A stretch of DNA of 64,000 nt from Acephala macrosclerotiorum (lineage: Eukaryota > Ascomycota > Leotiomycetes > Helotiales > Mollisiaceae): assembly GCA_014904845.1 (NCBI GenBank), contig MU119209.1:387380-451379 (forward strand), given 5' to 3'. A program made the translations under genes and the position numbers. The notes under the pieces were generated by a model. The model had not been told where the DNA came from and made no database searches. It saw nothing but the letters and a program-made list of their open reading frames with translations. Shown here piece after piece: positions 37,163-48,638 of this stretch. Every line of letters begins with the position of its first letter. The stretch's first letter is position 1.

Positions 37163-37696
37163 TTGTCGTGGCCGTTATCATTCCTTGCGTGCCTCATCTC
37201 ATTCTTGCTCATCACTAACACCTCCACCGCTCCGCTTGCACCTTCAAGCCCACTCACAGCAACAAATCTCACCCCACGCACAAACACCGACTACTACGGT
37301 TTCCCCCCTCAAATCCAGCTCTGCAAATGGAACCCCACCAACCCACACATGTGCTTCTTTACCTACGTCGACTACACCACCGCCGTAAACCCCATCCTCT
37401 ACGCCTTCGACTCCCACTGCAACGTTATCGGCTACAATCCCTCTGCTCCTCGAAACGAGTTGGAATCATCAAGTGGCTACTCATTCTCGTCCGAATTACC
37501 AGACTACATCGTCATACAGACAGGTACGGAATTATGGAAATACCAGTCTCAAATGAGTTTTTGGTACAACTCGACCGAATTCCTGCCTCAGACGAATGCC
37601 TTTCAAGATCCAGAACAGTGGACGGAGATTGGGATCAGTAGTTATGGGGCGTTGGAGTATTTGTGGTTTCGGGCGGCGTTTTGCTGTGGGTGTTGA
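37163..37696 (+). CDS. Small secreted cysteine-containing protein, start uncertain
   Basis: The frame 37163-37696 encodes a hydrophobic leader (LSFLACLISFLLIT), then TNTDYYGFPPQIQLC, a second Cys (HMCFF), YAFDSHC and a C-terminal CCGC; about 177 residues. It resembles the minus-strand gene at 38054-38644 and the dead copy at 39052-39378 in the spacing of leader, C...C and YxxDxxC. Nearest ATG (37152) is in another frame; the frame itself starts at TTG and is closed upstream by TAA at 37112. Either a first exon was missed or a 2-nt shift in the GGGG run after the ATG broke the start. No function is known; effector-like by size and secretion only. Confidence 0.55.
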   Translation: MSWPLSFLACLISFLLITNTSTAPLAPSSPLTATNLTPRTNTDYYGFPPQIQLCKWNPTNPHMCFFTYVDYTTAVNPILYAFDSHCNVIGYNPSAPRNELESSSGYSFSSELPDYIVIQTGTELWKYQSQMSFWYNSTEFLPQTNAFQDPEQWTEIGISSYGALEYLWFRAAFCCGC

Positions 37697-38053
37697 GGGT
37701 GAGGTTGCATTGGGTGAGAAAGGGAGGAGTTTTATTGATCATCTTAGACTGGTTGGATGAGGTTGTAGTATTACTGTCTGGGGCGCCTGAAACTTAGTGC
37801 AAGGTATTATTGCGAGTCTTCTAGAAAGCGATGTTATATCACGATGATATTTGCAAGGCCAATGCTTGATAACCTGATACAGCAATGAACACCCCTCATT
37901 TCCCTCCTCCCAGCCCAGTCCAGCTTGCCACAAATCCCAAGCCAAGATTGGAAGATCAAAAACACCGAGGGCACCAACGTTTATCATCCACCCAGCCCAT
38001 ATGCAAACCAACGACCCCCAAAACCACCAGACCAATCCCACATTTCACTCTTG

Positions 38054-38644
38054 TTAACAATCAAAAGGTATCAAACAACTCACCCTCCCCGGATCTCCCG
38101 TATCAACACAAATCGCATTCCCCAACGAAGCCCCCGAACTTCCAGCCGCATACTTCAACAACGGCATCTCATTCCAATTTCCACTAGTATAATACAATTC
38201 AACCGAATATCTCAGTTCCGAGAACGTACTGAAATGCGCTGTTTGTATGCACCAACACATTAGCCCTCCTCAAATCAAACCCAAAGTCAAAGTCAAAGTT
38301 GGGAAGAAAGGCAAGACTGAAATTTGATACTTACCATTAGGATGTATCATTCCAGTCAAATCCGGCAAGCTGAGTGACTTGCAGTCGTGGTCGTAGACGG
38401 TAAAGAATGCGTTGCCGGCTACGAGTTGGGTTGTTCGGAGCATGCATTTGTTGGGGATGCCGGTGATCATACAGACTATCTCCTGGGTGGTTTTGTCGTA
38501 TTGAGCTACGTGGACTTGTCCGTTTTGACGAGAAGCAAGTTGGGTGATTCCGTAGCTTGGGTTGGTGGTTGGAAGTGCGAAGGTGGTGAAAGGGATGAGG
38601 AGGAGGGCGATGAGGAAGGTGGGCTTGAGATGAGAAGAGATCAT
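38054..38644 (-). CDS. Small secreted cysteine-containing protein
   Basis: Exons 38335-38644 and 38054-38238 on the minus strand, intron 96 nt; 164 residues. A clear signal peptide (FLIALLLIPFTTFALP) is followed by VCMITGIPNKCML, FFTVYDHDC, a FSELRYSVELYY block and a C-terminal pair of cysteines (AICVD, VSCLI). It shares layout with the neighbours at 37.2 and 39.2 kb, so the three form a local family. No known domain was recognised. The second exon could be longer if GTGAGT at about 38090 is used as a donor. Secretion is well supported, function unknown. Confidence 0.7.
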
Positions 38645-39051
38645 GGTGAGTGATTGTTGGTGAAGGGGGTGATGATGCTGTGATGGTGATTTGGAACCTT
38701 GGGAAAGGATATTATTAACTGGATAGATGAGGGTGCGGTAAGGATAGATTGGAGGATGTGAGAGTCTCGAGAGCAACGACTCGATGATTTTATATATGAT
38801 TTGAACTTACACCGATCCGATGAGTGTAATTAGGAATGACTGTTCTCCTTGAAAACATTCACGGATATGAAAGTTCCAATAGCCTGCCGAACATCGTTAA
38901 TCAAAAGACCATAGTGTTTTCCAGAGATGATTCCCATCCTTCTCGCTCACGATGAACACGAGGGGGTCTCGTAGAACGTTAGAAACACCATAATTCAAAC
39001 ATCAACTGACAATGATTGATCCAAAGAGCCGGTTGTGCATGCACCATGATA

Positions 39052-39378
39052 TTATTCTTCAGACAGTGATGGATGTAATGAGAATCTGTATGGAGAGGCT
39101 AGTTCGGAGCTAGAAGCGGTGGAGCTGTAGGCTAGGAATGCGCAATTGTTGTCGTAGGCGTAGATTTCGGGGTTGCTGGCGCCGGTTTGGTCGACTTAGC
39201 TGAATCAGCATAGATTGAAGAATCCGAGCTGGGGTTTGCAGAGGGTGATGTCTACAGGGAAGCCATCATGATAGGGGTTGTCTTTTTGGCGGGTAGTGAG
39301 CCCCTTTGAAGTTGGAGATGAAAGTGTAGAAGTGTTGATGCTGGTGATTAATAGACTTGAGATGAGGAGGGCGTGATG
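39052..39378 (-). pseudogene. Dead copy of the local secreted-protein family
   Basis: One continuous minus-strand frame reads HALLISSLLITSINTS as a leader remnant, then GFPVDITLC, NPEIYAYDNNC and SSSELASPYRFS, aligning with the protein at 37163-37696 (GFPPQIQLC, NPILYAFDSHC). It has in-frame stops TGA at 39205-39207 and TAA at 39196-39198, no ATG before the leader, and a stop just upstream. These breaks make it a pseudogene. Confidence 0.75.
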
Positions 39379-40085
39379 TCTGGTCAGGTATGGAGGTCAA
39401 GAGGTGGGGTAGTTCAATGTATTTGCTATTTAGATACTGTTAGATAACTTCTGCACATAATATCGTCTCCGAGTCCTTGCTGGGAGATATGTGGACGTCT
39501 AGTCTTCTGATAGTGCTTGATGCTTGGACAATTATTGTTATGGAGGAGACTAAATTATCGGGTAAGGACAATTAAGTGGTATTTGATACTTCTGATATGG
39601 AACGTTACTGGGGTAGTTCCATCAATCATGATATTCGATGTCATTTATCAAGGCTCGTTAATCGTCAAGTATCTTGATTGGAATGATACCACAACAAGAC
39701 CAAACTGCATCAGAATTCAAGAAATGCCCAGCTAAACCCCAAAGCAGAATCGGTGTGTAGATCGAGGCTTGTGATTGCGATCGAGATGAGACGCATCAGC
39801 AGGTTTGAGCAGGAAGGATGAGCAGGTTTTAATTGCAGGAAAATGGAAATTCGTTCAAAGCTTCGATTTTCGGAGTCCATACAAAGTATATAGAGCACAA
39901 AGAGCGAATCACTTAATTACACCAAAAGCCTTTCTACTTCATCAATTCTTATACTCTCGCACTGAAACAAAGCAATAAGGACGAGGGCTCGCCATTCAAC
40001 GACGAACATTGCTATGAGGCTCCGTGACTTGGAGATATTGCTCGAAATTAGTGCATCTGCCTTCAACGGTAGCCTCTGTGGGGGG

Positions 40086-40136
<51 letters not shown>

Positions 40137-41752
40137 GGAGTGCTGCTAGCCAAATATCCCTCACAACTCTGCGGAGATGACGATGGAGCAATCTAGCCAG
40201 AACAACCTTCTAGGACACTACAGAAAACTAGCACCAGACTCTCAGCCTCACTTGTGCTCAGTATCTGTAACCAACTGGTACTTCAGAATTGCAAAAAGCC
40301 AGATACTAGATCAGCTGAAGCCCATGCTTTCAAGTAAAATGCAGCACACCAAAAGCAGAAAAAAAGACAATGCAGTAAGACCCCAAAACAGGCATGACGG
40401 AGACCAATATCCTCTTTTCTCCACAACGCAAGACAAAATCCCTCATCGCCCCTCAAAATGACGCAAGCCCCCCTCCCACACAAAAACACCCCGTAAATGC
40501 AACAAGCAGAAAACGGCGGCCCGCATACCTACCCGTCCGGCCAAACGGCCAACGGCTTCGGGACCACCCCCTCTCAGGGATAAAAACAAGAGGGTGTGAT
40601 GCCGGTAACACATGCCGTTCACATGTTTTGCTCTGTGGTGCAGGTTGAGCCGCAGTGGCCCGTCCCCCCCGTCCCCGATCGTGCCGAAGATAGCGCCGGG
40701 TGCGACCCGGGTACAATCCAAGGAAAGGAAATCTGGATTTTGAGGAATGATGACTGAAGAAGTGGTGAGGTGGGTGGATGTAATGAGACATTGTAGACCT
40801 TGATTTAGGAAAAGGGTGATGGTCGAGGGAGGTGTGGGGAGTGAGACTTTGGGGGTTGAAAGAAAGAAGTTAGTGATACTGAGGCCTCACTTGAGGGTGG
40901 TTTTTGTTTCTGTTCCTGAGTCAAGATTAGCTTCAATAGTTCGAGGTCAAGGCTACACGGGATATGTGGGATTTTGAATGACAGTCATCTAGGCAGGTTT
41001 GGAAATTGGGGCACATCTTCAATGCAATTCATTCAGCTCTTCAGCTCTGCGACAGAGCTATATATCTCTTCGTCACTCATGTACCACCACACCACCCCCT
41101 CACACCAGTCCGCTCTCTCCATCTCAACGAAAACCATCTCGGTATCAACCATCCATTCATTCCCATTTGTACAAATTCCTCCTCTGCCCATCTCAGCAAT
41201 ACTCTACACAACATCATATTGTTTCGGCCGTAAAAGGTATCCCTATCCCCATGCTTCCATGAATGCAATAACCCCTTAAAAAAACCTCCTGAAAAGCTGC
41301 TGTGATGATATCTGTTGAATGTCGACGACTTGCTCGTCTCCCACCACCCTGTCTTTAATATGAAGTTCTGCCCATCTATATTGGTTTGTTCGCCTTGTGA
41401 CCCATACCTATAACCCCATAAAAAAACATAAAAAGTGACAAAACACTATCCTTAAATTTCCCAGAAAAACATGATGATCGAAACTCAACGACTGCAACGC
41501 TCAATAACAAGACTTTTGAAAATGGTGTGTCTTTTTCGTGACTGTGTCCAAATGATGTCAGCCCATCCAGTAGCACTTTTATGCATGCAGTAGTGATTTT
41601 TGATCTTGCGCCTCTTTGTCGCTCCCACGCTCGAATAACGGAACGGAAAAATCCATGATGACTCGCTCAATGTACATGACTAAAGCAAGGTGATGAAACA
41701 AAAAGAAAGGTTGTGGTGGCGACCACGCGTGTGCCAGCAGAGTAGAGACCCG
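39379..41752. other. Gene-poor region with a poly-G tract
   Basis: Spacer between the secreted family and Vac7. No gene supported; the only long low-complexity frame is poly-proline read opposite the poly-G tract. The part after 41.2 kb may be VAC7 3' UTR. Confidence 0.5.
40087..40135 (+). repeat. 49-nt poly-G homopolymer
   Basis: An uninterrupted G run preceded by GGGGGC and followed by AGGAG. It may be a real G-tract or an assembly/sequencing artefact. Confidence 0.85.
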
Positions 41753-44554
41753 TCAGATTATATGCACAGCGTCATCTGGGTCTTGATCTGCGGCGTTCGG
41801 CTCGACGGTGACTCGGCCTTCAATGATGATGCTTCGAGTTTTCTGGCTCAGAGGCAGCGTATATTTGAGGGAGCCGCGGACGATGAGGTCGAATTCGTGC
41901 TGTAAAACTCGGCCCCAACGTGCGCTGCCTGCAGGCATCGTATGGTTGCCTGGATGGACGATTCGAATTTGACCTAACGACGTGGATGGTTCGTTGCGAA
42001 ATGGAGAGCCTTCGAAAGTCAAAGGACTATCAAATCTGCAGACGCGCCCAATCTCCAAGTTCGGATTCGCACTGGGATCGTCGCCCACAGGGGGATCGAG
42101 GGGATCATCGTCCCGTTTCCTCAGACCTCGTCGAAGAATCGACTCTCCTGGACTTGGCTTCCTCCACCATTCCGTGTCGGTGCCAGCATATTTGGATTTC
42201 GCAAAGATGACCAGGTCGGTATAATCGACCGTGACAACCACAAGATTCGGATTCCTCGCTCGCACCTGCATATCAAAGATAATATCTTGCTCACTCGCCA
42301 GAACATTCTTCAGTGCCATGACCTTGACATCCGTAAGAGGCTGAGTTGTTGCAAACATGAATGTGATAGCACCAGAAACTACCAGAACTATCATAACACT
42401 CAGAACCAGGCAACCGGCAAATCGAGCCAGAAATGATCTATCGTGTGGTGATGATTGTCGCTCTAAGTGATGCCTCGAGAAATTCTGTCGTCGTCCACGA
42501 GCGGATCTATTCGACCGTATGGTACTGATGATCAAGGGTGTACGCTCGTCGTCAGCGCCGTCATCGAGATCGTAACCAGAAGACATTGGTGAAGACTTCC
42601 TGCCATTACCCGCCATTCTTATATTAGCAACCCTTGGGCTCGTGGGCCGAGATGAATGTCTCGGATTATTGCCCGCCATTTTCGACTTTGCAGCATTTGG
42701 AAAAGGAGATTCGTTATCAAAGAGAGATGGGTGACCGTTGCCACCATTATTGCGACTCCATCGACCGCCAATGTGATGATGATGCGTAGTACCTCTACCT
42801 GTGCCAATATTACTCCGTGCTGTACCCTTGCCGTCATCGTCGCCAGCGGCTGATTCTGGCGCATTGCTATTGTAAGCATTCGCAAACTTCATGCTCTTTT
42901 TCATGGCCACACTGTGGTGACCATCCAATATGGAGCGCATCCCATTTCGTTGGTCAACTTGGCTGGCCATCGACGTCGCACTTGGAGTCCTCGAATGAAA
43001 GCGTCGAGGTCGTTCGCTCACATCGGGTGGATTCGACTCGTAGACGAAAGTTTCTTCAGAATCGGAAGAATTCGCTTCGTCGACCGCGCTGGCAACTTTG
43101 GCCTCAAAAATATCTGCTTTTGATGAAGCTGGACGTGCTCTTGTTAGCATATGACCTACACCTTGAAAATTCAAGCTCGGTTTGCGTGACGCTGAGGGAT
43201 GCTCGGGGCTTGTTGCGCGACTACCACTTGAGATAGACCACGGGCCTTGACCGTAGAAATCCATTTCTGGGGAACAGACGGCACTGTTCCAATCTGATAC
43301 GCCCTCTCGAGTATAATAATGATGATGATGCTGTCTGTTTCTTGATGGATGTAACTGCTCACCAGTATTCGAAGTGACCGATGGGGCTTTGCGAGCCGTT
43401 TTCTTCTTCTCTTTCTTTGGTCGGATGGTTTCCGTGCTGGGCTTTGTGCGAATACTTCCATTGTTTCCTCCCCCACCGATCGGACCGACAGCAACCTGAG
43501 GTATTGAACTGACTGTTTCCGTCTCAACTGTCATATTCTTGGTCGATCCCTCGCCTGAAGGCTTTCCTCTCCCAACTCCTGCAGCGCTGAAAGACTTGCT
43601 AGCAGCGGGAGCATTCGCACGTAGAGTCGACGGCGGCGCCAGCGAGGTTGATCGCATCTTAATCTCGCCCTTCCCACCACTCTCACTGCCACTCTCATTG
43701 GCAATGCTGGACTTTGCCTTGATCGTCTTGTTGGAGGCATTGTCGGCAGAATTGTCTGACTCTCCATTCATTCGCGGGGACCCATTCTCCACCTTCTCAA
43801 GAGCGCCATCAATGCTGCTCAAGCCAGGGGTATTCGGCTGGCTGATCTCCTGTACAGTCTCAAGTGTTGAGCTTGCCCCGCTGACCCCTCTAGCCGGTGT
43901 TCTCATGCCCGTAGCTGATAATGAATCGTCCACCTCGGTATCCTGTGCACCCTGCTTTCCTTCCTGTTGTTCCGCGGAATGTAATGACCGGTGAACATGG
44001 ATCGCTGGGAACTCTTGCTCGGATTTACGTGGCGAGAGGATAGAGGCAGGCTTGTTGAGTGGTGGAGGGGATCGTAGTCTTGGAGATATCGGCCAGCGAA
44101 GAGTCTCTCGAATTTCGGGATTGGTGGAGGGCTTTTGGGGTATTGGTGCTTTTATTGTCGAGTCTGAGGCGGTAGGGTGTAGGGGAGGGATAGATGTGGC
44201 TGATAATGCTCGTTGGGTAGCAGCAGCAGAGGGAGGGTTTGGTGTTGAAGTGGTCGAGCGTGCTGGGCTGACGTCTTGAGAACTATTCTTCCTCGACCGG
44301 CCTGGAACATTCGATGGACGGCCCGAGGTTGTCGATTTCAGGGTTGGTCTGTTTGGTGATGCCTCTCGTGAAGCAGCAGGCGAATTTGCTGCCGATGTGC
44401 CTTGTTTTGGTTGCAGTTTCTTTGTCGCCGGTAATGAGGATGTTGATGAGTTGCGTGTTGGCTTGGATGCCTTTGAGGTTTGCTCGGTGGTGTTAGCGGG
44501 TTCCGCCGTCTCATTCGCAGTCCCGGAGAACGAGTTGAAAGATCTGTCGTCCAT
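41753..44554 (-). CDS. VAC7: Vac7-like vacuolar segregation protein
   Basis: Single exon, 933 residues. The first 700 residues are Ser/Thr/Pro/Asn-rich and disordered; a single membrane segment FAGCLVLSVMIVLVVSGAITF lies near 708-733, followed by a lumenal domain (SEQDIIFDMQVRARNPNLVVVTVDYTDL, with a LEA-like beta fold) near 745-930. This order is the Vac7 family pattern. Vac7 activates Fab1 at the vacuole membrane and so promotes PI(3,5)P2 synthesis and vacuole fission during stress. The signature ARNPN with the TDLVIFAKS block is intact. Orientation N-in/C-lumen is inferred from the yeast protein. Confidence 0.85.
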   Translation of the reverse strand: MDDRSFNSFSGTANETAEPANTTEQTSKASKPTRNSSTSSLPATKKLQPKQGTSAANSPAASREASPNRPTLKSTTSGRPSNVPGRSRKNSSQDVSPARSTTSTPNPPSAAATQRALSATSIPPLHPTASDSTIKAPIPQKPSTNPEIRETLRWPISPRLRSPPPLNKPASILSPRKSEQEFPAIHVHRSLHSAEQQEGKQGAQDTEVDDSLSATGMRTPARGVSGASSTLETVQEISQPNTPGLSSIDGALEKVENGSPRMNGESDNSADNASNKTIKAKSSIANESGSESGGKGEIKMRSTSLAPPSTLRANAPAASKSFSAAGVGRGKPSGEGSTKNMTVETETVSSIPQVAVGPIGGGGNNGSIRTKPSTETIRPKKEKKKTARKAPSVTSNTGEQLHPSRNRQHHHHYYTREGVSDWNSAVCSPEMDFYGQGPWSISSGSRATSPEHPSASRKPSLNFQGVGHMLTRARPASSKADIFEAKVASAVDEANSSDSEETFVYESNPPDVSERPRRFHSRTPSATSMASQVDQRNGMRSILDGHHSVAMKKSMKFANAYNSNAPESAAGDDDGKGTARSNIGTGRGTTHHHHIGGRWSRNNGGNGHPSLFDNESPFPNAAKSKMAGNNPRHSSRPTSPRVANIRMAGNGRKSSPMSSGYDLDDGADDERTPLIISTIRSNRSARGRRQNFSRHHLERQSSPHDRSFLARFAGCLVLSVMIVLVVSGAITFMFATTQPLTDVKVMALKNVLASEQDIIFDMQVRARNPNLVVVTVDYTDLVIFAKSKYAGTDTEWWRKPSPGESILRRGLRKRDDDPLDPPVGDDPSANPNLEIGRVCRFDSPLTFEGSPFRNEPSTSLGQIRIVHPGNHTMPAGSARWGRVLQHEFDLIVRGSLKYTLPLSQKTRSIIIEGRVTVEPNAADQDPDDAVHII

Positions 44555-46629
44555 GGTCGTGACTTCCTTCTTTGGTTTTGGAGAAAGTACAAGTCGGGGT
44601 GAACTCTAATCGCGCAGCCAACGCTGCACCACGCGAATTGGGAGGACTCCCCGTCCTTGCTTAGGTTCCCCAGTCTTTCTCGTCGTATGAATAATTAGCG
44701 CGTGAACGGTTGAGACATCGAACGAAGGGAGGGAAGAATGGTATGCATCAAGTCAGGCGTTTCGGGGAGGTCGAGTCGAGGCGAGAGGAGGTGACGATGG
44801 TCGTGGGAGGTAGTGGTTGAGTGGTGGTAACTGGTAGTGTGATTCTGGGCGTTGGGTCGTTTGGACGGCGGTTTTCAAGCGTTGTCACATCTGATCCGGA
44901 ACCTATGGAGTGGGTCGAATAGCCGGCAGTGGTCGGGCTGGCGAGAAAGAGGGCTGGCTGGCTTGGGCTTGCACAAGTACAAGGGGCGTTTTATTTTCTG
45001 GTGCGGACCGAAGCGACTTTTTTTTCCCTTTGCTCTCACAGTCAGTCCGTCAGTCACAGAATTCCGCAACCACCCAAACTCTGTGTTCTCAACAAAACAG
45101 TCAAGGCACCACGACCACGACCATGCCATGCGGTCCGTGAATCAACGCGAAGCAGCGGTGAACCTGTCTCTGCTGCTCCACTCTGGATATTGTATGCACG
45201 ATCCCTCGTTATTCGGCTGATTTCACATTTCATCATTATGTATCTGTGTTATGTACTGTACTATGTACCTTGTACCAGGAGTCTTCAAGGCGGAACTGCG
45301 CTGTACGTGCTGCTGGCGAACTGGCTTGGAATCACGGCCAGACCACGCGTGGCGTGAATCGCACTGTGCCCCTTGGAGAAGTGCGATGAAGGCAAGCGAC
45401 GGCTTCACTTCTGGTACCGATGTTTACTGGCTATGGGCCCTAGAAGCACCAGAAGCATCCCAATCGGGGACCATGGACGGTGCGAGCTCTCCTGCAATGC
45501 AATTATTTCTCTCTAGCAAGGCCGCTTCTCCCGAGCATCCTCCCCTGGTCTACTTTAGCACCGACAAGGAACAAACAGGCAGCCCTCGAGCCCTGTCATC
45601 GCTGGCCTATAAAGTGGTGACGAAATGTGGTAAAGGTGCGGGAGGAAGGGAGAGGCCGAGGCGTGGGTAAGACGAGAGGTGAAGGAAGATCAGCGTCAAC
45701 TGTGGCTTGATCGATCGAATCGTAAAATGAGGCACAGTCATAAAAAGGGTCACTTGATACTCCTCCAACCAACTTTATGCAGCCTTCTTCCCAGAAGACT
45801 GGACGGCGTGCATCAAGTTGGCGATCATACAATGTTAATTTTGAAGATGAGATTCTGGACCGTCGAAGGGAATCCCATGATGACCGCATCGGGCAATATA
45901 TAGGGGCCATCTTGAATTCTGCCCGCGCGCCAAGGGGTCGAAGGCCTGACATCATTCGATCAAGCACTTGGGAATTGGTGGCTGGAACTAGTTTAGGGGA
46001 GACAAGACGTTCAGGAGTATTTTCTCCGCATGTGCGAGTAAGAGGATGAGCGCACTGGAACTGGCGGGTACTAGAAAGGCAAACGATGACAGTCACCCAC
46101 TCTTCATCCTCGCCCTCCAATTACTCGAGCACCGGTCCAAGTATCCAATACAATACCTATGAGTATCGAGAACTTGTCACCATGCGCAGTCATCCCTTTC
46201 CAGACCGTCAGTCATCACTTCATTTGCAATGATCGATTGCATCGAGTCGTGCGCACAAAAGTACCTCATACCACCCCATCACGCATCCCACACCCCCTCA
46301 AAATCTCGAATCGGTGACTCGTCCACGTTTCATTCCAGAAGTCCACCCGTCCTGCCACCCTGCCGTTCCCCTCCGTCCCACGCTTCCGGGTCCAATAACG
46401 GGGACGGGTTCCTGCCGACATCTAGGCTGATGTGAGAGCCACACCACACCAACCTCGGTCTCGCGCTCCTCTCCCACGCACTCGATGAACAAACCCAACT
46501 CCCCTTGATGCGACCCCCACAACAGTGCTTCCACCCAACCGTAGGCAACTGTTTGCTACGTTGCTCACGTGGATCGATATTGCAGCCGCACAATTAACAA
46601 CGCATCGGTATCCTCATCATCTGCTCATC
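44555..46629. other. Gene-poor region upstream of VAC7
   Basis: 2.1 kb; VAC7 leader and promoter at the left. Many short overlapping frames, none with a domain or clear coding bias. No RNA gene seen. Confidence 0.45.
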
Positions 46630-47432
46630 ATGAGCCTCTCATCGCGTTCCTCAGCTCTGCACAAAATATGCAACACCTGCGGACAACAAAAGAAATGGGA
46701 GGTTAGTCCGTCCGTATACATTCATATTCCCCATTTGGAATTTCGCTGCACAACGTATAATGTCTTAAAGAATGTGCGTGGGATTTCAGATCTAGACGGA
46801 CCTAAGGATTCAAGTGAGACCTCGACCTCAGATATTTGACGGGCCGAGAAGAGGGCTGTACGCCTTTGATGCAAGGTCTCCTTGGAGAAAGGAGAATGTC
46901 TCACGGATACATCCCTTAAATCCATATTTACTTTTCCCAAATTCGCTATGTCATCCCTCGTTTCATTCATCCCTTGCCATCACCACTCATTCAAACTGAC
47001 AACATCATCTTCAGAAAAACTGGGAAGCGATTTCTTATTGCTCAGACTCCTGTCGCAAACACAAAATCAAACCAAATTCCTTAGATCCAACTTTCGAGTC
47101 TAAGATTATGACTCTTCTCCGCCAGCGGCGGCTTACTCAAGGAGTTGGGCAATCGTGACGTGTGAGGAGGCTGAGAGTGAAGTGTTAACTGAGCTGGAAG
47201 TTTCCGAGCTGAGCAACCAACAAGATTCAAGCCTCATCACGACAACAACTTCTGGCAGAACGGAGGCGGCAAAAACGAATGAAGCAAATTTCAAAACGAG
47301 AGATAGAGAGCCTTATGTCGGCAGGCTGCGAGACGCTTGGCGGCGAGAGGCGACGTGGTGATTACGCAAGATGGGAAAGTTGTAGATCCGAGTTTTGCGA
47401 AGGGGGCTATGGAATTGAAATTACCTACTTAA
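46630..47432 (+). pseudogene. DUF2256/DUF3253-type protein gene, frameshifted
   Basis: Exon 46630-46701 encodes ICNTCGQQKKWE and joins exon 47015 onward (KNWEAISYCSDSCRKHK), a DUF2256-like four-Cys zinc motif. A DUF3253-like helical domain follows (SLDPTFESKIMTLL; VTCEEAESEV; RRLAARGDVVITQ; VVDPSFAKGAMELKLPT), ending at TAA 47430-47432. These pieces lie in three different frames: the first changes near the GGG at 47147-47149 just before a TGA, the second near 47320-47335. The shifts fit a 1-nt loss and a roughly 10-nt loss between short direct repeats. The intron 46702-47014 is long (313 nt). Sequencing errors or an unrecognised intron are alternatives to a pseudogene. Function of intact homologues is unknown. 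Confidence 0.6.
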
Positions 47433-48337
47433 TTTCAAAGTGTTTATCTTTGATGTGTCTTGGTTTGCTGCTGTTCAAGTTTTTTGTGCATTCGAGTAAC
47501 ACGTGACTGTATCGTTTTTCATATTTGGCTTGATAGATATCTTATCATGTCTCAGTAGTCTCTTGGATCAATCTTAGACTGTCTCAGAAGTGTCTGATAC
47601 ATCTCAACGGCCTTCTACCACCGTCTTGCCTAGGTCGCATCACGTGCTCCGCCTCCTTCCATCGAGCCCGCTCCCCTCCCCTCTGACCCTTCTACCCAAA
47701 ATACAGCTCAGCTAAGACACTCCAAATATCGATCCTCCAGCAAGGCTGACTAGACGCCGTCATGATCAGCCAAAAATACGTGTCAGCGCACATGAGGCTA
47801 CGGCTATGATACCTAAGCACAGCCTCACCAACTTACTTCAGCCCCCAACGTATGCGCCTCTAAGATGCTGAAGTTGACCTCGTGGTTGAGGTTTTGGATG
47901 AGACTGGGGCTGGGGCTTTGCGCAAAGGAGAAATGTGACGCTGCGAAGATAGGCGCTGAAGGGAAGAGAAGTCGCCGAGTCGTCTCTCTCGTCGATGCGA
48001 GACTCGAGAGGATGCAGCGGTCAGGAGAGTTACAGCAGGCTTAGAGGGTAGATGTCTAAACTAGGGGCAGTGCTTTCGGAACGTCCTAGAGATCAATACT
48101 AGTTAGGACATCTAAATCAAGCAGACGATTTGACTCCGTCTTCGGTTTCAACCCAAATCCCGCCCTCGCTTAATGCTGCGAGACCAAATAGCTTCCAAAA
48201 ATCCAAACCCAACTTTGCCAGTGAACCAAGACAAAGGATCAGAACAAGTAAAAGAAAACAAAAAGTGCCCTATCTCCGCTGAAGCACGCTTCCAGAAAGT
48301 ACGAATACCTCTGAAGGCGTCCTGCAGCGCAGGGACA
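47433..48337. other. Gene-poor region
   Basis: No gene supported. CACGTG occurs near 47501 and 47643. Pyrimidine-rich stretch around 47660-47700. Confidence 0.45.
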
Positions 48338-48392
48338 AACCTCTCTAGGAATCGTGTTAACACCGATTATGCTACCATTGCACCAAGAGATC
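48338..48392 (-). pseudogene. Truncated tRNA-like sequence, copy 1
   Basis: Minus strand. Begins GATCTCTTGGTGCAATGG (acceptor and A-box-like D arm) and ends CCTAGAGAGGTT, but the variable region and 5' half of the T arm are missing (16 nt fewer than copy 2). It retains TATAGATTTAAATA 34-47 nt upstream (48426-48439). Confidence 0.6.
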
Positions 48393-48638
48393 TTTGTATT
48401 TGTGATTGGTTGACGAGGATTTGTTTATTTAAATCTATACTCTTGTTTAAATTTGTGAACTTTATGAAATTATACATACCGCGCGCGACAAAAGACATCG
48501 GTCAAATCAAAGGCCAGCAGCCTTAATCAAAACAAAAAGCTGATTTTAGTAATAAACGCTAGAGCAAAAAAAAAAAGTGTCCCATGTTCGGGAAATGTAA
48601 ACTACTTGTTACCAAGCGGCCAGCATTTCCCTAGGACG

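Noticed and set aside
39917..40153. Poly-proline protein frame
   Set aside because: It is only the translation of the poly-G tract read from the opposite strand.
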